Assembly (NCBI RefSeq): GCF_022213955.1 | Contig: NZ_JAKNTW010000006.1 | Coordinates: 248,001 to 312,000, forward strand | Source: Dolomitihabitans soli | GTDB taxonomy: Bacteria; Actinomycetota; Actinomycetes; Streptosporangiales; Streptosporangiaceae | Direction of reading: 5' to 3' | Length of the DNA: 64,000 nt | Shown: piece by piece, positions 8,589 to 18,432 of the stretch | How positions within the stretch are numbered: position 1 is the first letter of the stretch | Layout of the letters: each line of letters starts with the position of its first letter | Notes under the pieces: model-generated | Told to the model about the DNA's origin: nothing | The model's database searches: none | What the model saw: only the letters and a program-made list of their open reading frames with translations | Program-made: the position numbers and the translations under genes

Positions 8589-8671
8589 CGGGCATCTCCC
8601 CCTACGCCATCGCGATCCGTCGCGGCGCAGACGTCGCGCGGTTTAACGGTTGGATCGCCCGAGGAGGAGAC

Positions 8672-9409
8672 ATGGGCGCAGGTGCCAAGCCGGTGGCCGT
8701 CGAGGTCGCCAGAGACGAGCTGGAGAGGGTCCTGTCGGTGCGGCTGGAGGCCGCGCTGCTGGAGAGGGCGCTGACCCACCGCTCCTACGCGTACGAGAAC
8801 GGCGGACTGCCCACCAACGAGCGCCTGGAGTTCCTGGGCGACTCGGTGCTGGGTCTGGTCGTCACCGACACGCTCTACCGAAACCATCCCGACCTGCCCG
8901 AGGGCCAACTGGCCAAGCTGCGGGCCGCGGTGGTCAACATGCGCGCCCTGGCCGACGTCGCACGCGGGCTGGACCTGGGTCGCTTCATGCGCCTGGGCAG
9001 AGGCGAGGAGGGCACCGGCGGACGTGACAAGTCCTCGATCCTCGCCGACACCCTGGAGGCGCTGATCGGCACGGTCTACGTCGACAAGGGCCTGGACGAG
9101 GCGTTCAGGGTCGTGCACGTGCTCTTCGACCCGCTGATCACCCGTTCCGCGTCTCTCGGCGCGGGCCTCGACTGGAAGACCTCGCTGCAGGAGCTGACCG
9201 CCGCGGAGACGCTCGGTGTGCCCGAGTACCACGTCGAGGAGAGCGGCCCCGATCACGCCAAGTCCTTCATCGCCGTGGTGCGAGTGGGCGGCGAGGACTT
9301 CGGCTCGGGCTCCGGCCGCAGCAAGAAGGAAGCCGAGCAGCAGGCCGCCGAGGCCGCGTGGACCAGGATCAGGGGCCTGCGCGAGCCGCAGAGCCAGTCG
9401 GCCGGTTAG
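8672..9409 (+). CDS. rnc: Ribonuclease III
   Basis: A 245-residue double-strand-specific endoribonuclease for rRNA maturation and mRNA decay. The RNase III signature [12 protein letters not shown] is at residues 49-60, and the second acidic cluster is in [16 protein letters not shown] double-stranded RNA-binding domain occupies about residues 160-235 and ends [16 protein letters not shown]. The ATG at 8672 follows GAGGAGG. The mutM start lies three bases after the stop, so rnc, mutM and acyP form a tight operon. Confidence 0.96.
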   Translation: MGAGAKPVAVEVARDELERVLSVRLEAALLERALTHRSYAYENGGLPTNERLEFLGDSVLGLVVTDTLYRNHPDLPEGQLAKLRAAVVNMRALADVARGLDLGRFMRLGRGEEGTGGRDKSSILADTLEALIGTVYVDKGLDEAFRVVHVLFDPLITRSASLGAGLDWKTSLQELTAAETLGVPEYHVEESGPDHAKSFIAVVRVGGEDFGSGSGRSKKEAEQQAAEAAWTRIRGLREPQSQSAG

Positions 9410-9412
9410 CCG

Positions 9413-10276
9413 ATGCCCGAACTCCCCGAGGTCGAGGTCGTACGGCGCGGCCTGGAACGCTGGGTCGCCGGCCGTACGATCGCGTCGGCCGAGGTGTTGC
9501 ACCCCCGTGCCATCCGCCGTCACCTGCCGGGCGCCGAGGAGTTCTCCGCCCGGCTGGCGGGGCGGATGATCGGTCCCGCCGAGCGCAGGGGCAAGTATCT
9601 GTGGCTTCCGCTGGCCGACGGCCATGACGCGCTGCTCGCCCATCTGGGCATGAGCGGGCAGCTTCTGGTGGTCAAGCGGGACTCGCCGCTGGAGAAGCAT
9701 CTGCGGGTCCGGCTGTCCTTCGCCGACGAAGGCTGCGACCTGCGGTTCGTCGACCAGCGCACGTTCGGTCACCTGCTGGTCACCGACCTCGTGCGGCAGG
9801 GCCGTACGGTGCCGTCGCCGATCACGCACATCGCGCCCGATCCGCTGGAAGAGGCCTTCGACCAGGACGATTTCGCGCGGCGGCTGCGGGCGAAGCGGAC
9901 CGAGATCAAACGGGCGCTGCTCGACCAGTCGCTGATCAGCGGTGTGGGCAACATCTACGCCGACGAGGCGCTGTGGCGGGCGGGACTGCACGGGTCCAGG
10001 CCGACCGGACGGCTCACCCGGCCGAAGATCGACGAGTTGGTCAAGGCCGTCCGCGAGGTCATGAGCGAGGCGCTGGAGCAGGGCGGCACGTCCTTCGACA
10101 GCCTGTACGTCAACGTCAACGGTGAGAGCGGCTACTTCGACCGGGCACTCTCCGTGTACGGCCGGCGTGACCGGCCGTGCCCGAAATGTGGCACTTCGGT
10201 CATCAGAGAGTCGTTTATAAATCGTTCTTCATATAGTTGCCCCCGTTGTCAACCCCGGCCGCGGAGCCGGTCGTGA
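9413..10276 (+). CDS. mutM: Formamidopyrimidine-DNA glycosylase (Fpg)
   Basis: Base-excision repair enzyme that removes 8-oxoguanine and formamidopyrimidines and cleaves the abasic site. The protein begins [14 protein letters not shown], giving catalytic Pro and Glu after Met removal. [20 protein letters not shown] is the helix-two-turn-helix region. The C-terminal zinc finger CPKCGTSV...SYSCPRCQ is intact. It has 287 residues. The last four bases overlap the acyP start as GTGA. Confidence 0.96.
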   Translation: MPELPEVEVVRRGLERWVAGRTIASAEVLHPRAIRRHLPGAEEFSARLAGRMIGPAERRGKYLWLPLADGHDALLAHLGMSGQLLVVKRDSPLEKHLRVRLSFADEGCDLRFVDQRTFGHLLVTDLVRQGRTVPSPITHIAPDPLEEAFDQDDFARRLRAKRTEIKRALLDQSLISGVGNIYADEALWRAGLHGSRPTGRLTRPKIDELVKAVREVMSEALEQGGTSFDSLYVNVNGESGYFDRALSVYGRRDRPCPKCGTSVIRESFINRSSYSCPRCQPRPRSRS

Positions 10277-10551
10277 CGGATCAGGTCCGTCTCACGGCCT
10301 GGGTGCGCGGGCGGGTCCAGGGGGTCGGGTTCCGCTGGTGGACCAGGGCGCGGGCGCTGGAGTTCGGGCTGGTCGGATGGGCCAGGAACACCGATGACGG
10401 GCGGGTCGAGGTGGTGGCGGAGGGGCCGCGGAGCGCCTGCGACATGCTCCTTGGGCTGCTCAAGAGCCGCGACACGCCGGGCCTCGTCGAGGGGGTCGGG
10501 GAACGATGGAGCGAGGCTCGGGGTGGATTGGTGGGATTTGAGGAGCGCTAG
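10273..10551 (+). CDS. acyP: Acylphosphatase
   Basis: A 92-residue enzyme that hydrolyses acyl phosphates. The GTG start at 10273 overlaps the mutM stop. The catalytic signature [16 protein letters not shown] contains the phosphate-binding Arg, and the second signature [17 protein letters not shown] contains the catalytic Asn. The length is that of free-standing acylphosphatases. A further-upstream in-frame start would only extend into mutM. Confidence 0.92.
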   Translation: MTDQVRLTAWVRGRVQGVGFRWWTRARALEFGLVGWARNTDDGRVEVVAEGPRSACDMLLGLLKSRDTPGLVEGVGERWSEARGGLVGFEER

Positions 10552-10740
10552 GCACTTCCCTTAAACCAGTCAAATAAGGTATATTTAGATGTCGGGAGTG
10601 CCCACTGGTGCATCGACACGGAGCGTTCAACTTGACCGCTCTCACCACTGGTGCGACTCTTGATAAGAACCACGCGCACCCCTCCCGCGGCATGAAGTGC
10701 GCGAACCAGTCTGGTCACTCAGCGTGGAGGACCCTTTACC

Positions 10741-10935
10741 ATGGCGAAGGCTCTACTAGGCCACGTCGGCGGTCCTGATCCTCGGATGGTCTCGGAAATG
10801 CGTCGCCTCCAGCAGCGCATCCGGGATTTGGAGGCAGAGCTCATCCGGCTTCAGGCACAGAACGACGCCCTCTCGGCGCAGACCCGAGAGGAGATGTTCG
10901 CTCGCCTGCAGGATCGCGAGCCGGCCCTCACCTAG
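10741..10935 (+). CDS. Small coiled-coil protein upstream of smc
   Basis: A 64-residue hydrophilic protein. Residues 15-50 (RMVSEMRRLQQRIRDLEAEL onward) form a clear heptad coiled coil. The ATG at 10741 follows GGAGGACC. It has its own upstream non-coding region (190 bases) containing two copies of CCACTGGTGC at 10602 and 10644, and its own terminator. No enzymatic function is indicated. Position next to smc suggests, but does not show, a chromosome-related role. Confidence 0.75.
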   Translation: MAKALLGHVGGPDPRMVSEMRRLQQRIRDLEAELIRLQAQNDALSAQTREEMFARLQDREPALT

Positions 10936-10965
10936 AGGTTCGGAGCACCAATACAATTCCTGCCC

Positions 10966-10990
10966 AGGGACGCCCCACAAAGGCGTCCCT
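10966..10990 (+). terminator. Hairpin terminator between the small coiled-coil gene and smc
   Basis: A perfect 9-bp stem AGGGACGCC/GGCGTCCCT with a seven-base loop lies 30 bases after the upstream stop and is followed by a moderately T-rich stretch. Confidence 0.7.
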
Positions 10991-11106
10991 CGTCATTTCT
11001 CCCCATACTGCCGTGTTCCGGAGTGTTCCCAGGGTGCGGGCGTCCGTCGGCCGGGACCGGTAGTCTTCCGCGAGGGCGGCACTCACGGGAGGGGGCGGAC
11101 GGATCC

Positions 11107-14100
11107 GTGTATCTGAAAACCCTCACCCTGCGCGGCTTCAAGTCGTTCGCCTCCGCGACCGCCCTCCGCTTCGAGCCGGGCATCACCTGCGTGGTGGGCC
11201 CCAACGGCTCGGGCAAGTCCAACGTGGTCGACGCGCTCGCCTGGGTGATGGGCGAGCACAGCGCCAAGTCGCTGCGCGGCGGCAAGATGGAAGACGTCAT
11301 CTTCGCCGGCACCTCCTCGCGGGCCCCGCTCGGCCGCGCCGAGGTCACGCTGACCATCGACAACACCGACGGCGCCCTCCCGATCGACTACACCGAGGTC
11401 ACCATCAGCCGCCTGATGTTCAGGTCCGGCCAGAGCGAGTACGCCATCAACGGCGACACCTGCCGCCTCCTCGACATCCAGGAGTTGCTCTCCGACTCGG
11501 GCATCGGACGCGAGATGCACGTCATCGTCGGCCAGGGCCAGCTCGACGCGGTGCTGCACGCGGGCCCGGAGGAGCGCAGGGCCTTCATCGAGGAGGCCGC
11601 CGGGGTCCTCAAGCACCGCAAGCGCAAGGAGAAGGCGCTGCGCAAGCTGGACGCGATGCAGGCCAACCTGACCCGCGTCCAGGACCTGGCCGGCGAGCTG
11701 CGCCGCCAGCTCAAGCCGCTGGGACGGCAGGCCGAGATCGCCAGGAAGGCCGCCGTGATCCAGGCCGACCTGCGTGACGCCCGGCTCCGCCTGCTCGCCG
11801 ACGACATGATCACACTGCGCGAGAACCTGGAGCGGGAGGCCGCCGACGAGGCCGCCGTCCAGGCCCGCCGTAGCCAGGTGGAGTCCGAGCTGTCGCAGGG
11901 CCAGCACCGGGAGGGCGAGCTGGAGGCGGCGGAGAACGACGCCCAGCCGCGGCTCAGGGCGGCCCAGGAGACCTTCTTCGGGCTCTCCTCCCTCCGTGAC
12001 CGTCTCCAGGGCCTGGCGGGGCTGGCGGCGGAGCGCCACCGGCACGCCGCCGACGCCGCGTCCGTGGACCGCCGCGGCCGCGATCCCGAAGACTATGAGC
12101 GCGAGGCCGCCGAGATCGGCGAGCAGGAGAGCGAGCTGGCGGCGGAGCTGGAGACCGCGCAGGACGCGCTGGAGCGCGCCGTGACGGAGCGCGCGGCCAC
12201 CGAGGCGGCACTGGCCGCGGAGGAGCGCCGGCTGGCCGCTGAGGCGCGTGCGGCGGCCGACAGACGTGAAGGACTGGCCAGGCTGCGCGGGCAGGTGGGC
12301 GCGGTCCGCAGCCGGGCGAGCGCCGCCGAGGCGGAGATCGGCCGGCTCACCGGCGCCGTCGCCGAGGCGGATCAGCGGGCTCTGCGCGCGCGGGCCGACC
12401 ACGACGCCCAGCAGCACGCCGAGCCCGCCGCCGACCCCGCCCTGGCCGAGGAGCTGGAGTTCGCCCTGGCCGGCGTCGAGGCCGCCAGGGACGCGGTGGA
12501 GACCGCTGAATCCGCCGTGGAGCAGGCCAAAGGGGCGGTCGAGGGCCCGCGGTCCGCGCTCGCCGCGGCCAAGGCCGCCGTCGGTACGGCCCGCACCGCG
12601 GACCAGCAGGCCCAGCGCGCGGTCGCCGGGCTCGAAGCCCGCCGCGAGGCGCTCCAGCTCGGCCTCGCGCAGGGCGCGGACGGCGCGGCGGCGCTCCTCT
12701 CCGCCGACCTCGCGGGCGTGCTCGGCCCACTCGCCACATTCCTGACCGTACGGCAGGGCGCGGAGACGGCGATCGCGGCGGCGCTCGGCCAGGCGGCCGA
12801 GGCGGTGGCCGTGGAGTCGCTGGCGGAGGCCGTGGCCGCTGTCGCGTTCCTGCGCGACGGCGACGGCGGGCAGTCCACCCTGGTGGTCGCGGGCGGCGCG
12901 GCGAACGGCGCCGCCCGGCCGCAAGCCGGCGAATGGGCCGTCGACCTGGTGTCGGCGCCCGGCCATCTGAGCGGGGCGCTGCAGCGGCTGCTCGGCGACG
13001 TCGTGCTGGTCGATGATCTTCCGGCGGCGCGCGAACTCGTCCGGGCGCACCCCGGGCTGCGGGCCGTCACCCGCGACGGCGACCTGGTCGGCGAGCACGT
13101 GGTGCGGGGTGGTTCGGGCGGCGGCGGTTCCCCGTTGCAGGTCCGGGCCGTGCTCGACGAGGCGGTCGCCGATCTGGAACGCGCCCGCGTCACCGCCGAG
13201 ACGGCCGCCGAAGGGCTCGACGAGGCGATCGACGCCGAACGGGCGGCTCAGGCCGCGGTCGAGGCCGCGCAGGCGGGCGTCGGCGAGGCGCAGAGCGGCG
13301 TCAGCACCGCCCAGAGCGGCGTCAACGCGGCGCAGGCGGTGCTCGACCAGGCCCGAGCCAGGCAGCGTGACTCCGACAGGCAGGCCGCCGCCGCCGCGCA
13401 GCGGCTGGCCCAGCTCGCCGCCGCCGCGGAGGCGGCCCGCGAGGAGAGCGCCCGGCTGGCCGCGAGCGTGCGCGCCGCCGAGGCGGCCCGCGAGCACGAC
13501 GCGGCCGGGCTGGCCGAGCTGGAGGAACGGCTGGCGGAGGCGGAGGCGGGCAGCGAGTTCGAGGCCGAGCCGACCACCGAGATCCGTGATGAGCTGGCCG
13601 CGACGTGCGAGGTGGCCAGGCAGGCCGAGATGGAGACCCGGCTCGCCGTGCGCACCGCCGAGGAGCGGGTCAGGGGCATCGCCGGCCGCGCCGACGGGCT
13701 GCTCCGCGCGGCCCAGCGCGAGCGTGCGGAGCGCGCCGACGCCGCGGCCAGGCGGGAGCGGCAGCGGCGGCAGGCCGTCGTGGCGCAGGCCGTGGTCAGG
13801 GGCACGGAGCGGGCGCTGCGGGCACTGGAGTCGTCGATCACGATGGCCGCCGGCGAGCGTGACGAGGCCGAGCGGGCCAGGGGAGAGATCGACACCGAGC
13901 TGAAGGCGACCCGGCTACGGGTCAGGGAGCTGTCCGGCGAGCTGGACAAGCTGGTCAACCGGGTGCACGGCAGCGAGGTGGCCAGGACCGAGCAGCGCCT
14001 GCGGCTGGAGCAGATGGAGGCGCGCGCCCTGGAGGAATACGGCGTGGAGGGCGAGGCCCTGGTCACCGAGTACGGCCCCGCCGTACCGGTGCCGGCCGAT

Positions 14101-14781
14101 CCCGAGCCCGTGCCGTACGTCAGGGAGGAGCAGCAGAAGCGGGCCAGGGCGGCCGAGCGGCAGATGTCGCAGCTCGGCAAGGTCAACCCGCTGGCGCTTG
14201 AGGAGTTCGCGGCGCTGGAGGAACGGCACGCCTTCCTCACCTCCCAGCTCGAAGATCTCAAGAAGACCAGGCGTGACCTGCTGACCGTGGTCCAGGAGGT
14301 CGACGACCGGGTCGAGCAGGTCTTCACCGCCGCCTACGAAGACGTGGCCCGCGAGTTCGAGACCATCTTCGACCGGGTCTTCCCCGGTGGCGAGGGACGC
14401 CTGCTGCTCACCGACCCCTCCGACATGCTGACCACCGGGGTGGAGGTGGAGGCCCGGCCGCCGGGCAAGAAGGTCAAGCGGCTCTCGCTGCTGTCGGGCG
14501 GGGAGCGCTCGCTGACCGCGGTGGCCTTCCTGATCTCCATCTTCAAGGCCCGGCCTTCGCCGTTCTACGTGATGGACGAGGTCGAGGCGGCCCTCGACGA
14601 CACCAACACGCAGCGGCTGCTCCGCCTCTTCGAGGAGCTGCGGCAGAGCTCCCAGCTCATCGTCATCACCCACCAGAAACGCACCATGGAGATCGCTGAC
14701 GCGTTGTACGGCGTGTCCATGCGCGGCGACGGTGTGACCCAGGTCATCAGTCAGCGTCTTCGCGAACGCGAACCCGCCTGA
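11107..14781 (+). CDS. smc: Chromosome segregation protein SMC
   Basis: A 1224-residue condensin ATPase for chromosome compaction and segregation. The GTG at 11107 follows GGGAGGGGG and gives (M)YLKTLTLRGFKSFAS; an open frame 84 bases longer lacks homology. Walker A is GPNGSGKS at residues 31-38. Coiled coil follows to about residue 500, then a hinge around 520-680, then a second coiled coil. The ABC signature LSGGERSLTAVAF and Walker B FYVMDEVEAALDD are near the C-terminus. The arms are very Ala/Glu/Arg-rich. It is followed 50 bases later by ftsY, a conserved actinobacterial pair. Confidence 0.96.
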   Translation: MYLKTLTLRGFKSFASATALRFEPGITCVVGPNGSGKSNVVDALAWVMGEHSAKSLRGGKMEDVIFAGTSSRAPLGRAEVTLTIDNTDGALPIDYTEVTISRLMFRSGQSEYAINGDTCRLLDIQELLSDSGIGREMHVIVGQGQLDAVLHAGPEERRAFIEEAAGVLKHRKRKEKALRKLDAMQANLTRVQDLAGELRRQLKPLGRQAEIARKAAVIQADLRDARLRLLADDMITLRENLEREAADEAAVQARRSQVESELSQGQHREGELEAAENDAQPRLRAAQETFFGLSSLRDRLQGLAGLAAERHRHAADAASVDRRGRDPEDYEREAAEIGEQESELAAELETAQDALERAVTERAATEAALAAEERRLAAEARAAADRREGLARLRGQVGAVRSRASAAEAEIGRLTGAVAEADQRALRARADHDAQQHAEPAADPALAEELEFALAGVEAARDAVETAESAVEQAKGAVEGPRSALAAAKAAVGTARTADQQAQRAVAGLEARREALQLGLAQGADGAAALLSADLAGVLGPLATFLTVRQGAETAIAAALGQAAEAVAVESLAEAVAAVAFLRDGDGGQSTLVVAGGAANGAARPQAGEWAVDLVSAPGHLSGALQRLLGDVVLVDDLPAARELVRAHPGLRAVTRDGDLVGEHVVRGGSGGGGSPLQVRAVLDEAVADLERARVTAETAAEGLDEAIDAERAAQAAVEAAQAGVGEAQSGVSTAQSGVNAAQAVLDQARARQRDSDRQAAAAAQRLAQLAAAAEAAREESARLAASVRAAEAAREHDAAGLAELEERLAEAEAGSEFEAEPTTEIRDELAATCEVARQAEMETRLAVRTAEERVRGIAGRADGLLRAAQRERAERADAAARRERQRRQAVVAQAVVRGTERALRALESSITMAAGERDEAERARGEIDTELKATRLRVRELSGELDKLVNRVHGSEVARTEQRLRLEQMEARALEEYGVEGEALVTEYGPAVPVPADPEPVPYVREEQQKRARAAERQMSQLGKVNPLALEEFAALEERHAFLTSQLEDLKKTRRDLLTVVQEVDDRVEQVFTAAYEDVAREFETIFDRVFPGGEGRLLLTDPSDMLTTGVEVEARPPGKKVKRLSLLSGGERSLTAVAFLISIFKARPSPFYVMDEVEAALDDTNTQRLLRLFEELRQSSQLIVITHQKRTMEIADALYGVSMRGDGVTQVISQRLREREPA

Positions 14782-14831
14782 CGGAGCGCCGGGGTCGGAG
14801 CATTCCCACCTGTCTGGAAAACTGACATCTT

Positions 14832-16004
14832 GTGGATGGTTACCTCGGCATCATCGTGATCGTGGTCGTCGTCGCCCTGGTTGCGGCGGGCGGCCTCTTT
14901 CTGTTGTTCAAGCCGGGTGGCAAGGCCGCCCCCCCGGTCGAGCCGCCGGAGGTGCGCCCACTCCCGGAGGAGGAGAGGAAGGCGCCCGCCGCGGAGGAGG
15001 GCGACACCGCGACGACCACCGTGCCGCCGCCTTCCGTGATCGCCCCGCCGCCGGTGCTCAAGCCGGAGATCGAGGTCCCGCCGCCCTCGGCCGGGCGGAT
15101 GGTGCGGTTGCGCGCCCGTCTCGCCCGCTCACAGAACGCGCTGGGGAAGGGCCTGCTCGAACTGCTCTCCCGCGACCGGCTCGACGACGACGTGTGGGAC
15201 GAGATCGAAGAGATCCTGATCACCGCGGACGTCGGCGTCGCGCCGACCCGCGCGATGGTCGACGACCTGCGCACCCGGGTCAAGGTGCTGGGCACCCGCA
15301 CCCCCGCCGACGTGCGGGCCATGCTCCGTGAGGAACTGCTCACCCAGGTCGGCGCCGATCTCGACCGCACCCTGCACACCTCCCCGCACGGCGAGCGTCC
15401 GGCGGTCGTGCTCGTCGTGGGCGTCAACGGCACCGGCAAGACCACCACCACGGGCAAGCTCGCCCGCGCGCTCATCGGCGACGGCAAGAAGGTGGTGCTC
15501 GGCGCGGCCGACACCTTCCGTGCCGCCGCGGCCGACCAGCTCCAGACGTGGGGCGAGCGGGTGGGCGCCGACGTGGTGCGCGGCCCCGAGGCGGGCGACC
15601 CCGCCTCGGTGGCCTTCGACGCCACGGCCAAGGGCATCGAGGTCAAGGCCGACACGGTCATCGTCGACACCGCCGGCCGCCTGCACACCAAGACCGGCCT
15701 GATGGACGAGCTCGGCAAGGTCAAGCGGGTCATCGAGAAGAAGGCCACCGTCGACGAGGTCCTGCTCGTCCTCGACGCCACCACCGGGCAGAACGGCATG
15801 CGCCAGGCCCAGGTGTTCGCCGAGGTCGTCAACGTCACCGGCATCGCGCTGACCAAGCTCGACGGCACCGCGAAGGGCGGCATCGTCATCTCCGTCCAGC
15901 GTGAGCTGGGGGTCCCGGTGAAGCTCGTCGGCCTCGGCGAGGGCCCCGACGACCTCGCCCCGTTCGACCCGGAGGTCTTCGTCGACGCCCTTCTCGGCGA
16001 GTAG
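14832..16004 (+). CDS. ftsY: Signal recognition particle receptor FtsY
   Basis: A 390-residue GTPase that docks SRP-ribosome complexes at the membrane. The GTG start at 14832 yields an N-terminal membrane segment, GYLGIIVIVVVVALVAAGG, followed by a Pro/Glu-rich linker (about residues 30-90), as in actinobacterial FtsY. The NG domain begins near residue 95: G1 is GVNGTGKTTTTGKLA, then the DTFRAAA motif, DTAGRLHTKTG, TKLDGTAKGG, and the closing GLGEGPDDLAPFD. All SRP-GTPase motifs are intact. Confidence 0.96.
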   Translation: MDGYLGIIVIVVVVALVAAGGLFLLFKPGGKAAPPVEPPEVRPLPEEERKAPAAEEGDTATTTVPPPSVIAPPPVLKPEIEVPPPSAGRMVRLRARLARSQNALGKGLLELLSRDRLDDDVWDEIEEILITADVGVAPTRAMVDDLRTRVKVLGTRTPADVRAMLREELLTQVGADLDRTLHTSPHGERPAVVLVVGVNGTGKTTTTGKLARALIGDGKKVVLGAADTFRAAAADQLQTWGERVGADVVRGPEAGDPASVAFDATAKGIEVKADTVIVDTAGRLHTKTGLMDELGKVKRVIEKKATVDEVLLVLDATTGQNGMRQAQVFAEVVNVTGIALTKLDGTAKGGIVISVQRELGVPVKLVGLGEGPDDLAPFDPEVFVDALLGE

Positions 16005-16015
16005 CGAGGCGCAGT

Positions 16016-16043
16016 CCGCACGTGCTCACCAGTGGCCGTGCGG
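16016..16043 (+). terminator. Hairpin after ftsY
   Basis: A 7-bp stem CCGCACG/CGTGCGG with a 14-base loop starts 12 bases after the ftsY stop. Confidence 0.5.
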
Positions 16044-16100
16044 GCCCGCGCTCGGGCAAGCCGTACGGTCTGCCGATCGTGGGCTTAAAAACTTAGTTTT

Positions 16101-16112
16101 CCGAAATTTCGG
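16101..16112. promoter_or_regulatory. Perfect 12-bp palindrome upstream of the serine hydrolase operon
   Basis: CCGAAATTTCGG lies 21 bases before the ATG, inside an unusually AT-rich stretch for this genome. It is a plausible operator for the winged-helix regulator encoded at the end of the same operon. Confidence 0.45.
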
Positions 16113-16132
16113 ATTTATGGTTTAGTTGAGGC

Positions 16133-17086
16133 ATGCAATCCATCCTCGGCATGCTTCTGACCACAGCGCTGGCGGCCCCGATGGCCGGTGCCGTCGCCGC
16201 CCCAGCCGACCTCAAGGACGCTGAGGCCGTACTCGCCTACATCCAGGCCCACCCTGACGACGTCGCGCTGGTGACCAAGGGCATCAGCCACAACGCCGAT
16301 CGCCTCGCGCCCGTGGCGTCGGCGGTCAAGATCATTCATCTCGCGGCCTACGCCGACGCCGTCCGCAAGGGAAAGGTCAAGCCGGGCGAACGCGTCTCCG
16401 TGGCCCGGTGGAACGCCTACCACCTGCCCGGCACCGATGGTGGCGCCCACGAAGCGGCGCTCAAACGGCTCAAGCCCGGTGCGAGCGTCACGCTCGACCA
16501 GGTCGTCTCCGCCATGATCCAGGAGAGTGACAACGCCGCCCCCGAACTGCTGCGCGACCGCCTCGGCCCCGGCGTGCTGCGCAAGATCGCGCAGACTCGC
16601 GTCGGTACCTTCAACGGCGAGATGCTCCGCGCCTTCGGCGGCTGCACGCTGTCCGCCGACGTCTGTATGAAGAACTACGTCAAGGCCGGTAAGCAGGTGC
16701 AGCTCACGCTCCCCGGCTTCGCCCAGCAGGCCACCTGGTCCGCAACCGTGTCCCGCGTCGAACCCGGCGTACTGCGCGGAGTGCTCGCGGGACTCCGGAA
16801 GGACAAGACGGCGAGCAAGCACCTGGAGTGGCCGATGCGCCAGCCCGGCGCCGACCCCGACACGCTCCTCATCGGCACCAAGGGCGGCGCGTTGCCCGGC
16901 GTCATCAGCGAGGCCATGTACACCGTCCGGCCAGGTGAGAAGCCGCGCGAGACCGTCCTCGCACTGCGGCGGCTGCCTGAGGCGACCTGGTACTCCGGGT
17001 TGCGCAGCTATGCTCATCAGCAGTTCGTCGTGCGGATGGCGACCGATTCCGCCTTCTTCGCGAGAGTCCGCTCAGCAGTGAAGTGA
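16133..17086 (+). CDS. Secreted class-A-beta-lactamase-like serine hydrolase
   Basis: A 317-residue protein with an N-terminal signal segment (cleavage probably near AGAVAAPADL). The active-site triad of penicillin-recognising enzymes is visible: SxxK as SAVK (Ser63, Lys66), SDN at 132-134, and KGG at 250-252 in place of KTG. The fold is probably that of beta-lactamase-like hydrolases (beta-lactamase family 2). Activity may be on beta-lactams or on cell-wall peptides; nothing here decides. The family Glu of the omega loop is not obvious. The ATG at 16133 is only one base from GAGG, so the ATG at 16151 is an alternative. The next gene is translationally coupled. Confidence 0.8.
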   Translation: MQSILGMLLTTALAAPMAGAVAAPADLKDAEAVLAYIQAHPDDVALVTKGISHNADRLAPVASAVKIIHLAAYADAVRKGKVKPGERVSVARWNAYHLPGTDGGAHEAALKRLKPGASVTLDQVVSAMIQESDNAAPELLRDRLGPGVLRKIAQTRVGTFNGEMLRAFGGCTLSADVCMKNYVKAGKQVQLTLPGFAQQATWSATVSRVEPGVLRGVLAGLRKDKTASKHLEWPMRQPGADPDTLLIGTKGGALPGVISEAMYTVRPGEKPRETVLALRRLPEATWYSGLRSYAHQQFVVRMATDSAFFARVRSAVK

Positions 17087-17093
17087 GGCAATC

Positions 17094-17594
17094 CTGACCA
17101 GTGCCGACGACCGGCTCCAGGACCTCGAGGCGCGGGTCTCCGCCCTCGAGGCGGCGCTCACCCCCCCCGAGTCGCCGGCGGTCGACGACGACACCGGCCT
17201 GGTCACTTACGGTGGCGAGGCCAGACTCGGCGGCTACGAGTGGCAATGGAAGGTAACCCGCAGCCCTCACTGGTTGCTTCAGCAGCCGACCGGGCCGTTG
17301 GCAGCGGTGCTGACCGCCGCCGGGCATCCGGCGCGCTTCGAGATCCTGCAGTTGCTGGTCATCGGGCCCAAGCCGGTCGCCGACCTGCAGGCCGAACTGG
17401 CCCTCGCCTCCCCCGGCCAGCTGTACCACCACCTCAAGACACTGGCCTCGGCCGGGCTGGTCGAGCAGCCCGAGCGGGGGGTCTACCGGGTGCCGCCACA
17501 CGCGATCTTCCCCGTGCTGGCCCTGGCCGCCGCCGCGACAGACGTGGTCGAGCGCTCCAGTGCTCCGGCGAATCCCCGCGATCTTCCTGGCTGA
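17094..17594 (+). CDS. ArsR-like winged-helix regulator, probable CTG start
   Basis: A protein of about 166 residues. Residues 5-22 form a short coiled coil (DDRLQDLEARVSALEAAL), and the C-terminal 90 residues are an ArsR-type winged helix with the recognition segment SPGQLYHHLKTLASAGLVEQ. No ATG, GTG or TTG exists in frame before 17274, which would remove the coiled coil. The CTG at 17094 sits five bases after GAGG and close to the serine hydrolase stop, so it is the likely start. Metal-binding cysteines are absent, so it is not a classical metal sensor. It probably regulates this operon, possibly through the palindrome at 16101. Confidence 0.65.
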   Translation: MTSADDRLQDLEARVSALEAALTPPESPAVDDDTGLVTYGGEARLGGYEWQWKVTRSPHWLLQQPTGPLAAVLTAAGHPARFEILQLLVIGPKPVADLQAELALASPGQLYHHLKTLASAGLVEQPERGVYRVPPHAIFPVLALAAAATDVVERSSAPANPRDLPG

Positions 17595-17634
17595 GGCGAA
17601 CTGCCGAACCCGGACATATGCCCGAGCCGTTGCT

Positions 17635-18432
17635 TCAGAGGGCGGGGAGGCGGTGGTGGGTGCCGATGGGGACGACGAGGGGGGTGGCGGCGACCGGGTC
17701 CTGGATGACCTTGGCGTCGAGGTCGAAGATCTCTCTGAGCAGGTCCTCGGTGAGCACCTCGTGCGGTTCGCCGGCGGCCACCACCCGGCCGTCGCGCATG
17801 GCGACCAGGCGGTCGGCGTAGCGGGCGGCGAGGTTGAGGTCGTGCAGCACCATGACGATGGTGCGCTGCGCGTCGAGGTGCAGGCTGCGGATCAGTTCCA
17901 GCACCTCGACCTGGTGGGCGAGGTCGAGGAAGGTCGTCGGTTCGTCGAGCAGCAGCAGGTCGGTGCCCTGGGCCAGGGCCATGGAGATCCACGCGCGCTG
18001 CCGCTGCCCGCCCGACAGTTCGTCGAGAGGGCGGTCGGCCAGGTCGAGCAGGCCCGTCATGGACAACGCCTCGGCGACCGCCGTCTCGTCGCCCGCGGAC
18101 CACTGCCGGTACCACGTCTGGTGCGGGTGCCTTCCCCTGGCCACCAGGTCGGCCACGGTGAGCCCTTCCGGGGCGGTCGGCGCCTGGGGGAGCACGCCGA
18201 GCACCTTGGCGACCTCTCGGGTCGGCATCCGGTCGATCCGCTTGCCGTCCAGCAGCACCTCGCCGCCGGTGGGCTTCAGCAACCGGCCGAGTGCGCGCAG
18301 TAGCGTGGACTTGCCGCACCCGTTCGGGCCGATGATCGTGGTCACCGTGCCGGCTTCGATCCCGAGGTCGAGCCCGTCGATGATGATCCGGTCGCCATAG
18401 CCGAGCTTCACGCCGGCAGCCTGCAGTCTCAA
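17635..18432 (-). CDS. Iron-siderophore ABC importer, ATPase subunit
   Basis: A 265-residue ATPase of the FecE/FepC family, energising ferric-siderophore uptake at the cytoplasmic face. Walker A is GPNGCGKST, the signature is [15 protein letters not shown], and Walker B is [12 protein letters not shown], followed by the H-loop in [13 protein letters not shown]. The TTG start at 18432 overlaps the stop of the upstream permease (TTGA), showing coupling. It is the last gene of a three-gene operon (two permeases, then ATPase) under the iron-box region at 20585-20623. It is convergent with the winged-helix gene. Confidence 0.92.
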   Translation of the reverse strand: MRLQAAGVKLGYGDRIIIDGLDLGIEAGTVTTIIGPNGCGKSTLLRALGRLLKPTGGEVLLDGKRIDRMPTREVAKVLGVLPQAPTAPEGLTVADLVARGRHPHQTWYRQWSAGDETAVAEALSMTGLLDLADRPLDELSGGQRQRAWISMALAQGTDLLLLDEPTTFLDLAHQVEVLELIRSLHLDAQRTIVMVLHDLNLAARYADRLVAMRDGRVVAAGEPHEVLTEDLLREIFDLDAKVIQDPVAATPLVVPIGTHHRLPAL

